A stretch of 64,000 nt of DNA, from contig JAQMRL010000042.1 of the NCBI GenBank assembly GCA_035578175.1, forward strand, positions 1,106,049 through 1,170,048, read 5' to 3'. Below, piece by piece: positions 41,216-48,365 of this stretch. Made by a program: the position numbers and the translations under genes. The notes beneath the pieces were generated by a model. The model had not been told where the DNA came from. It searched no databases and saw only the letters and a program-made list of their open reading frames with translations. This stretch comes from Catonia carolina. Lineage: Eukaryota; Arthropoda; Insecta; Hemiptera; Achilidae. How positions within the stretch are numbered: the stretch's first letter is position 1; each line of letters begins with the position of its first letter.

Positions 41216-44200
41216 TTCAAATAACAATATTCGAGACAATCTTGAGAGCTTAAATATACTACAATGGAACTGTCGTTCTATAACAAGTAAAAAATCGACT
41301 TTGGAAGGATTGATAAATGAACATAAAATAGACATTTTCGCATTGGAGGAAACTTTTCTGAAGCCTGGAAATAAATTCTCTGTTTCTGGATTTAATGTAA
41401 TATCACGTGAAAGGGAGGTTGGAGAAATAGGAGGAGGAATAGCGCTAGTCATAAACGCTAAGTTGAAGTTCATATCACTAGACGATAAGCATACAAACTT
41501 TCTAGAATATTGTAAAAATAATCAGGTCGAAGCACAAATTGCAAGAATTTTTACTAAAGATAACTGTTTTGTAAACTTGGTTAACATTTACAGCCCTCCC
41601 AGACCTTGCAATGGTGCAAGGCACACCGAGGACAATTTTTGGCAGAAATTCTGTGATTATCTAGGAACTAACTTCAAGGACACTATAATTCTTGGAGATT
41701 TCAATGCAATTAGTGAGAGCTGGTCAAACAGTTTGAATAATAATAAAGAAGGAACGAAGTTAGACAGTGCAATAACTAACTCTTGTTTCATGACGTTAAA
41801 TAACGGTGAATACACCTGGTCGTCCGCAGACGATAGTTGTAGATCTACTCTCGATCTAACCTTTATAGATCCACAATTAGCTCCGGTGTGCTCATGGTCG
41901 GTATTGAACTACAAATATGGAAGTGATCACTTCCCAATTAAGATATCGTTGTTTAATCAAAAACCAAAGTTCAAAAGTTGCAGACCTAAACTTCTAACAG
42001 GGTCTGTGAATTGGGGTAGTTTTGAAAAAGTGTGCCTGGAAAAAGTAGAGAACCTCGAGATAAAAGACAACGAAAGTTATAACAAACTTATTGAACATAT
42101 TACTAATTCGTTACTAGAATCAGGGGGTAAAATAATAAAAGAAGTTAAATGTAATAATGAGAAAAGGAAAACCTGGTGGAATGAAAAGTGCCAGGAAATA
42201 GAAAATAAGAATAAAGAAAACTATGAGATATTTCTAAATGACAAAACAATAAATAATTTAAACAAATATAATAGAACTAGAAAAAGGGGTAAAAAAAAGA
42301 TTGATAAATTATGGAAAGATAATTTTAGACAGTATTGTGAGTCGTTAAATATTAACTCAAACCTGGCAACAGTTTGGAATAAAATAAATACTATAAAGAA
42401 TAAAAAAATGCAATCAGATATACCCATGTTATCCAATAAAATTGATGAAAACGTGTTGTCAAGAGCGTTCGACAAAATTGCACCGGTAAATGTTGTGATA
42501 CAGGACAGATCACATCTCCTGTCCACTAATCAACCGAATATAACTAAAAACACGGACATTTTCAATCAACCAATGAATATGGAAGAATATAATTCCGCTT
42601 TAAACTCTTTTAAAAGCAAATCAGCACCAGGTCCAGATTTGGTTAATTTCGTTATATTGAGGAAAATACCTCAAGCAATACATGAAAAAATTTTAAATTA
42701 TTTTCAAATAATCATCGAATCAGGAGAAATCCCGGTTTCCTGGTTGGAATTTTATGTAATTTTCATACCCAAACAAGGTAAAAATGATGTGCGGCCGATA
42801 TCATTAGCAAACTGCATAATGAAGTTATTTGACAAAATGCTTGAAAGGAAAGTCGAATATTGGGCTGAAACGAATGATATTATTCCGCCAGAACAAACTG
42901 GGTTTCGCAAAATGATGAGTTGCACCGACACAGTCGCTACTTTTGTGACAAAAGTACAGAACAGTTGGATAAACAAAAAAACAGTCGGCACGCTATTTTT
43001 AGACATCCAAGGAGCGTACGATAATGTAGACCCTTTCTTACTATATAAAGAGCTATGGCGCCGAGGTCTCCCCTTTAAAATAAATAGAGTAATTTACAAT
43101 ATGATTAAAACTAGGAAAATAACAGCTTATAATGAAGGGGTGTGCCTGGGAACTAGGACAACGATAAAAGGTTTACCACAGGGTGCAGTGAGTAGTCCGT
43201 CATCTTTCAATCTGTATGTAGCAGCCCTGAGACTGTGTCTTCCTGAAGGGGTGACTTTTCTCCAATTTGCGGATGACATGGCGGTTAGCGTCGAAGGCAA
43301 GAAGCTGATAGATGTAGTTAGATTGCTAAATTTAGCGCTTGATGAGGTAAATAGATTCTTGGATAGGTTGCGCTTGCAACTATCCGTACCCAAAACCAAA
43401 TTGATGATCTTTGCTAGATCAGATAAAAGATTAGAGTATGAGAATCTAGCTGAAAAAGTGAACTTGAATAGGGAAAGAATAGAGTTGGTAAACTCGGTAA
43501 GGTACCTAGGATATACTTTAAAATATAACCTGTCATGGGACCTGCATATAAATCAAACTTGCAAATCAGCGAAAAGACTGATAAATGTGATAAAAGCTGT
43601 GGCCGGGATTAAATGGGGTGGCCACCCCCAAACACTACTTAGTATATATAAAGGTCTGGTGAGGTCTAGGTTAGACTGGGGATCTCAAATTTATGGTGCA
43701 ACTAGTAAGGCAAACCTGAAAAAGTTGGAAGTCGTTCAATTTGCAGCACTTAGAAGTGCAATGGGGTTGATGAAAACAACCCCAACAAACGTACTACTAG
43801 ATATGGCTGGTGAACCACCTATATATGCTAGGAGAAAGTTCCTTACGCAAAAATATATACTAAAAACGTTCTCGTTTAAAAATTCAATACTTAAAGAGGC
43901 AATAACGACTCTATGCGATAATGTGAAATACTATAGTAATAAAAGTATTAAGTCAAATCTCGTAGATACCAGACTACAACTTGGAGATATGATAGATGGA
44001 CTAATCATTTTTAGCCGTCCGACTATCTACAATTACAATTATAATAATAGGTTTTTAAATGTTAAAAGACAAATAAATATTACAGACGGGCAAAAAATAA
44101 CTGACGCCAACAAAAAGTTGCTGTTGAAAAAGACAAAGAAAAGGCTAATTAATAAAAATTTTAATAAGTATATCAGTGATAATTGGTCGGATCACACTCT

Positions 44201-45068
44201 GATCTACACAGATGGATCGAGGGATCCGGAAACAGACAGAGTTGGTTTCGCTGTTGTTTGCCCCAAAGAAAACGTAAGTCTGAAATTCAGAATCAGTCCA
44301 ATGTACTCGATCTTTCAAGCCGAAGCTTTTGCGATAATTAGGGCATTGAATACAATTAGTGGTAAAAAAATTAAAAAATCCCTGATTGTCACAGACTCCC
44401 GAAGTGTACTAGTGGCGTTATCAAGCGATGACAATCGTTGTCGGCAGGATTACTGCATATACAACATTAAATTGTTATATGAAATGGCTGTGAATGAAGG
44501 TCTTGAAGTAAAGTTCCTTTGGGTACCTAGCCACTGTGGCATTGAGGGCAACGAATCAGCTGATAAACTAGCCACGGAATCGCTGCAATTGGAAACAATT
44601 AGTATTAAAAAATATTATTACTATAATGCTGTGGCTAAGTTGAGAGAGAATTTAATTAATGAATCTGTAGAATATATTAAAAATCAGAGTGTAAATAAAG
44701 GTGTGAAATACTTCACTACGAAAGGAAAAATATTAGGCAAGCCTTGGTTTAAATCGGCAGAGGAAAGTAGAGATGTAATATGCTTTATTTCTAGGATTCG
44801 ATCGGGTCACACTTGTTGTTCCTCTCATCTGACGAACAAAAATATCAAGACTGACAGGAGCTGCGATTGTGGCTGGCATGACCAAAACCTGGATCATATG
44901 TTTTTCGACTGCGGACTATATTACGGTGAATCGGGTAAACTCTGGGACGATATAGTCACCGTTTTGCCTGAGGCAATTAGAGATGTTACTCAGTTAGCTT
45001 TTTCCGGTAATTGGAGGGTGTATCGGTTATTGTTTAACTTTGCGGTTCATAACGACTTGATCATTTGA
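41199..45068 (+). CDS. LINE ORF2, endonuclease-reverse transcriptase-RNase H (1,289 aa)
   Basis: Replicates the element by target-primed reverse transcription. The ATG at 41199 overlaps ORF1 (ATGATTATGGTTTATAA); a second ATG at 41205 is also possible, so termination-reinitiation is likely. AP-endonuclease domain about residues 18-250: LQWNCRSI, ALEETF, NIYSPPR, LGDFNAI, GSDHFPI. Reverse transcriptase about 470-760: KSAPGPD, FIPKQGKNDVRPISL, EQTGFRK, LDIQGAYDNV, LPQGAVSSP and the catalytic FADD at about 688. RNase H about 1000-1130: YTDGSRD, QAEAFAI, VTDSRSV, VPSHCGIEGNESADKLA. The C-terminus has a Cys/His cluster (CDCGWHDQNLDHMFFDC). RNase H plus the zinc-knuckle ORF1 favours the I superfamily. 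No disabling mutation seen. Confidence 0.93.
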   Translation: MIMVYNSNNNIRDNLESLNILQWNCRSITSKKSTLEGLINEHKIDIFALEETFLKPGNKFSVSGFNVISREREVGEIGGGIALVINAKLKFISLDDKHTNFLEYCKNNQVEAQIARIFTKDNCFVNLVNIYSPPRPCNGARHTEDNFWQKFCDYLGTNFKDTIILGDFNAISESWSNSLNNNKEGTKLDSAITNSCFMTLNNGEYTWSSADDSCRSTLDLTFIDPQLAPVCSWSVLNYKYGSDHFPIKISLFNQKPKFKSCRPKLLTGSVNWGSFEKVCLEKVENLEIKDNESYNKLIEHITNSLLESGGKIIKEVKCNNEKRKTWWNEKCQEIENKNKENYEIFLNDKTINNLNKYNRTRKRGKKKIDKLWKDNFRQYCESLNINSNLATVWNKINTIKNKKMQSDIPMLSNKIDENVLSRAFDKIAPVNVVIQDRSHLLSTNQPNITKNTDIFNQPMNMEEYNSALNSFKSKSAPGPDLVNFVILRKIPQAIHEKILNYFQIIIESGEIPVSWLEFYVIFIPKQGKNDVRPISLANCIMKLFDKMLERKVEYWAETNDIIPPEQTGFRKMMSCTDTVATFVTKVQNSWINKKTVGTLFLDIQGAYDNVDPFLLYKELWRRGLPFKINRVIYNMIKTRKITAYNEGVCLGTRTTIKGLPQGAVSSPSSFNLYVAALRLCLPEGVTFLQFADDMAVSVEGKKLIDVVRLLNLALDEVNRFLDRLRLQLSVPKTKLMIFARSDKRLEYENLAEKVNLNRERIELVNSVRYLGYTLKYNLSWDLHINQTCKSAKRLINVIKAVAGIKWGGHPQTLLSIYKGLVRSRLDWGSQIYGATSKANLKKLEVVQFAALRSAMGLMKTTPTNVLLDMAGEPPIYARRKFLTQKYILKTFSFKNSILKEAITTLCDNVKYYSNKSIKSNLVDTRLQLGDMIDGLIIFSRPTIYNYNYNNRFLNVKRQINITDGQKITDANKKLLLKKTKKRLINKNFNKYISDNWSDHTLIYTDGSRDPETDRVGFAVVCPKENVSLKFRISPMYSIFQAEAFAIIRALNTISGKKIKKSLIVTDSRSVLVALSSDDNRCRQDYCIYNIKLLYEMAVNEGLEVKFLWVPSHCGIEGNESADKLATESLQLETISIKKYYYYNAVAKLRENLINESVEYIKNQSVNKGVKYFTTKGKILGKPWFKSAEESRDVICFISRIRSGHTCCSSHLTNKNIKTDRSCDCGWHDQNLDHMFFDCGLYYGESGKLWDDIVTVLPEAIRDVTQLAFSGNWRVYRLLFNFAVHNDLII

Positions 45069-45412
45069 CAGCTGACACTTTTGATGCGCGGTGGCGCCCG
45101 GGGGCGGCGCCGTTGAGGGGATGGCTTTTCGAGCGAAAGGAGAACCGATTGGGTTAGGCAAGGGACTGTGTCCTTGTCTGCCCTCCGGTAAGGGAGCGAA
45201 TCTATGTCAACTATTCGCTTGATGCCTCTCACTGACTGGGAGACACTAGTCGCGACGGTTGTGTTATAAACGTTGTAAAACGTTATTTGTGGTTATAAAC
45301 GTTAAATCATAAATGTGTAATATATATGGACAAAGAAGCACAGTTATTGGCATGAGGTCAGTCGACAAGTGACTGATCACAGCCACAACCAACAAAAAAA
45401 AAAAAAAAAAAA
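45069..45412 (+). other. LINE 3' UTR and poly(A)
   Basis: Starts with a GC-rich block (GGTGGCGCCCGGGGGCGGCG) that may fold. Ends in about 20 A residues before ATAGGCC of family E. Confidence 0.75.
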
Positions 45413-46117
45413 ATAGGCCAACGTATTATTGCTTTTTACAACGGATACACGTGTCACAATATACAGTTGTACATTTGTGCTAATGCGTCTCGGATGTGTT
45501 AATCATTATTCATGATTTTTGATCACTAAAGTGATTTTTATTTTGAAATTTAAAGCGTGTTAACGTGCCAAAAGTTATTAGTTTTGTGTTAGGTAAATTT
45601 CAACGTGTATTTTTCATATATTTTGTTTTATTTTAATATGTCTTCCCGGAAAAATAAAGCGGTAATTCATTCGGAAGTGCGACAAATTATTGCATCAGTT
45701 ATAAAAAACTGTGATGAAGAATCGCGTAAAGGACTCGGAATTGGCTTAACCATTCGATTTTTTTTACCTCAGTAAAAAAATCATAATCATAATTTGCTAC
45801 TAATTATTTAGGCCTATAAATTAATGTTATGAAATATATATTTTTTAATTTCCTTATTTTCTATGCTACGTACATATTTTAATTCCTGAGGACTACCTGA
45901 CTCAAACTGTAAATAATTACTAAATATTAATAAATACAATGAAAGAAAAGTAAAAGAGTTACTATGTTATAGAATAAATTGAAATAATAAAACAAAAGGT
46001 TACTTTATAATGACAAGAACATTATGATAAATGTTTTTTTTTATGAATAGTATAATCTTTCATTGCATGCCGTAACAGAAATTCCTCACACGGATCACGA
46101 GCTGACGCGGCTGCTAT

Positions 46118-46438
46118 ACGTATTAGAATCTACTAGCTCACTGCCACTGTTCACCCTGTCATATTAATTAGCAATTGTAGGGCACGCTCTGCTCTGTGCC
46201 GTCCACTCAAATGTGCTAGCTCACCTATTTTACTGTGCCGTCCCATGACTTACTTGAAACTGACTCACTTTCAAATGACTCACTTGAAAGAAAAAATGAA
46301 ACAATGAAAAACACTGCTGTTAGATTTATTTTATTAACAAAATTCATGATCATCGTGAAAAATATGAATCCGATTGCGGATTTTTCCATTATGGTGACGC
46401 ATTTGCTATTTTCTTTTTTGTAAAAGGTTGTAAAAGGT
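46118..46438 (-). pseudogene. relic resembling the mucin gene 3' UTR
   Basis: On minus, the segment about 46432-46360 aligns with the 3' UTR of the giant exon. Both share TACAA.AAAGAAAAT, AAATGCGT..CC.TAATGG and CCGCAA..GGATT.ATA, roughly three-quarters identity over about 60 bases by eye. The AATAAA is lost. No coding remnant is recognisable beside it. Confidence 0.5.
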
Positions 46439-46588
46439 TTAGAATAAATTGAAATAATAAAACAAAAGGTTACTTTATAATGACAAGAACATTATGATAA
46501 ATGTTTTTTTTTATGAATAGTATAATCTTTCATTGCATGCCGTAACAGAAATTCCTCACACGGATCACGAGCTGACGCGGCTGCTATA
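46439..46588 (+). mobile_element. family E, copy 3, 3' end only
   Basis: Repeats 45971-46117 about 469 bases further on, so it may be a local duplication that also spans the 3'-UTR relic. Confidence 0.75.
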
Positions 46589-46800
46589 TTTAGTCACGTA
46601 CGCCACTGAGAGGCCGGGCCGATACTCCACCGGCATCGGCGGTACACAGTGGCAGTGGCCGGCTGCTCACCGGCATTTTACCGGCGCCGATCATCGGTCG
46701 GCGTGTGTGCCAGGTTCCGTTCCCTCATGCAGTTCACTATTGGAATTTGGACGTCCGGTAAAAAATCGGCCGTCCAAAATCGGTGTGTGTGCAAATAGCC
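46589..46800. repeat. GC-rich unclassified segment
   Basis: Dense in CCGGC/GCCGG words (e.g. CACCGGCATTTTACCGGCGCC) and ends TGTGTGTGCAAATAGCC. It looks like a transposon end but has no partner in the window. Confidence 0.35.
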
Positions 46801-46803
46801 TTA

Positions 46804-47166
46804 GCAGTAGTATAGAAAAGAGAGTCCGAGCACAACCTTGACCTTTGACCTGGCGGTATTAGCACAACTTGACCTTTGACCTAAAAAAAAAAAAAAGCTC
46901 CCTAAGCTGTGCAGTCGACTGACCTGCTAGCTGCGCAGCCGACAGCACAGTCGACTGACCTGCTAGCTGCGCAGTCGACTGCACAGTCGAATGACCTGCT
47001 CCCTAAGCTGCGCAGCTAGCAGGTCAGTCGACTGCGCAACTAGCAGGTCAGTCGGCTGCACAGCTTAGGGAGCTTTTTTTTTTTTTAGGTCAAAGGTCAA
47101 GTTGTGCAAATACCGCCGGGTCAAAGGTCAAGGTTGTGCTCGGACTCTCTTTTCTATACTACTCTT
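46804..47166. repeat. foldback element with four DR1-type motifs
   Basis: A near-perfect inverted repeat with arms of about 175 bases: GTAGTATAGAAAAGAGAGTCC at the left and its complement at the right. Each arm carries two copies of TGACCTTTGACC(T). The arms also carry an A14/T14 run, and the centre is built of GTCGAC-, GCTAGC- and CTGCGCAG-containing words. It begins about 16 bases past the splice donor of exon A2. Confidence 0.85.
46839..47130. promoter_or_regulatory. four nuclear-receptor DR1 motifs (AGGTCAAAGGTCA type)
   Basis: Motifs at 46839-46851 and 46870-46882 (TGACCTTTGACCT), 47087-47099 (AGGTCAAAGGTCA) and 47118-47130 (GGGTCAAAGGTCA). Direct repeats of AGGTCA spaced by one base are the established binding sites of HNF4 and RXR/USP-class receptors. 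Function here is inferred. Confidence 0.45.
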
Positions 47167-47182
47167 AGCCTTGTGTACATAC

Positions 47183-47299
47183 CATCCAAATCAATTCGAA
47201 TGCATTTCGTCTCCTCATCATTACCACAGTTGGTCGGTGTGCCGATGAGGCAATCAGGGTTAGTTGCTCTATCACAGTCATAACAATACAGTGAGTCAC
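47183..47299 (-). CDS. Ly6/DUF753-like first-half exon A2
   Basis: A 117-base exon with acceptor GATTGTTCGCAG and donor G|GTATGT, phase 1 at both ends. It reads DSLYCYDCDRATNPDCLIG, then TPTNCGNDEETKCIRIDLD. Five Cys are spaced C-x2-C-x7-C-x7-C-x7-C. Joined across a roughly 10.4-kb intron, its last base G plus AT of the giant exon makes an Asp codon and keeps frame, so the two together would form one complete 12-Cys domain. It is the best candidate for the exon directly upstream of the mucin exon. A signal peptide must be encoded further upstream and is not identified in the window. Confidence 0.75.
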
Positions 47300-47472
47300 C
47301 TGCGAACAATCAAACACTCATTTCAATGAATCGCACCACTGACTACATCAAACTACAGTAGAGCGTCAATAATTCGTTCGTCAAAAATCCGGATTCAATT
47401 CTGGTGAAAAATGGGAATTAATTTATCGAAGTGTCACCGCCACCACTTCTAATTAATCATTTACTGTGTTGC
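47300..47472. other. intron flank and start of the promoter-like repeat
   Basis: 47305-47350 (ACACTCATTTCAATGAATCG...) duplicates the flank of exon A1. 47435-47472 (CACCGCCACC..TTCTAATTAATC) matches the 5' end of the minigene-like repeat at 22503. Confidence 0.6.
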
Positions 47473-48209
47473 CGGCTTCAATAGTTCTCCCGGCTTTTGA
47501 CGGCATAGCGACAAACCTTTCGGCTGCGCACTGCAAAGGCCTTTGTCATCAAGGCTAATCCAGTAGCCGCTCTCTACCACAGCGCTCCCGGCACCTATAT
47601 AGTTTCGGCTTCAATAGTTCTGCCGGCTTTTGACGGCATAGCGACAAACCTTTCGGCTGCGCACCGCAAAGGCCTTTATCATTAAGGCTAATCCAGTAGC
47701 CGCTCTCTACCACAGCGCTCCCGGCACCTATATAGTTTCGGCTTCAATAGTTCTCCCGGCTTTTGACGGCATAGCGACAAACCTTTCGGCTACGCACCGC
47801 AAAGGCCTTTGTCATCAAGGCTAATCCAGTAGCCGCTCTCTACCACAGCGCTCCCGGCACCTATATAGTTTCGGCTTCAATAGTTCTCCCGGCTTTTGAC
47901 GGCATAGCGACAAACCTTTCGGCTACGCACCGCAAAGGCCTTTGTCATCAAGGCTAATCCAGTAGCCGCTCTCTACCACAGCGCTCCCGGCAGCTATATA
48001 GTTTCGGCTTCAAAAGTTCTCCCGGCTTTTGACGGCATAGCGACAAACCTTTCGGCTACGCACCGCAAAGGCCTTTGTCATCAAGGCTAATCCAGTAGCC
48101 GCTCTCTACCACAGCGCTCCCGGCAGCTATATAGTTTCGGCTTCAAAAGTTCTCCCGGCTTTTGACGGCATAGCGACAAACCTTTCGGCTGCGCACCGCA
48201 AAGGCCATA
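47473..48209 (+). repeat. 133-bp tandem array, 5.5 copies, each with a TATA-like box
   Basis: Units run CGGCTTCAATAGTTCTCCCG to CTATATAGTTT. CTATATAG recurs at exact 133-base steps (starting about 47595, 47728, 47861, 47994, 48127). The part TACCACAGCGCTC..G..(C/G)CTATA matches the promoter region of the minigene repeat at about 22690-22715. The array ends 1-2 bases from exon A1. Confidence 0.9.
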
Positions 48210-48210
48210 C

Positions 48211-48327
48211 CATCCAAATCAATCCGAATACACTTCGTCTCCTGATCATTACCACAGTTAGTCGGTGTGCCGATGAGGCAATCAGGGTTAGTTGCTCTAT
48301 AACAGTCATAACAATACAGTGAGTCAT
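48211..48327 (-). CDS. Ly6/DUF753-like first-half exon A1 (duplicate of A2)
   Basis: A 117-base exon with acceptor TGAGTGTTTGCAG and phase 1 at both ends. It reads DSLYCYDCYRATNPDCLIG, then TPTNCGNDQETKCIRIDLD, differing from A2 by two residues (Tyr for Asp, Gln for Glu). The donor is GTATGG rather than GTATGT because the 133-bp array abuts it, so splicing may be weakened. Splicing A1 to A2 would duplicate a half-domain, so A1 is more likely an alternative to A2 or a non-functional duplicate. Confidence 0.6.
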
Positions 48328-48365
48328 CTGCAAACACTCATTTCAATGAATCGCACCACTGACTA

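Larger units (their letters stand above)
39187..45412 (+). mobile_element. full-length I-type LINE with two intact ORFs
   Basis: About 6.2 kb: 5' UTR to 39763, gag-like ORF1, overlapping ORF2 with endonuclease, reverse transcriptase and RNase H, a 3' UTR of about 345 bases and a poly(A) tail of about 20. It sits inside family E. Comparison with E copies 1 and 4 shows almost blunt insertion, with no obvious target duplication and possibly a few bases lost. ORF integrity suggests a young and possibly active copy. Confidence 0.9.
39033..46117 (+). mobile_element. family E, copy 2, split by the I-type LINE
   Basis: E sequence runs 39033-39186 and resumes at about 45413 (ATAGGCC...). Its short frame MSSRKNKAVIHSEVRQIIAS (ATG at about 45638) is unbroken at the start here, unlike copy 1, then stops after about 45 codons. 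Confidence 0.75.
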
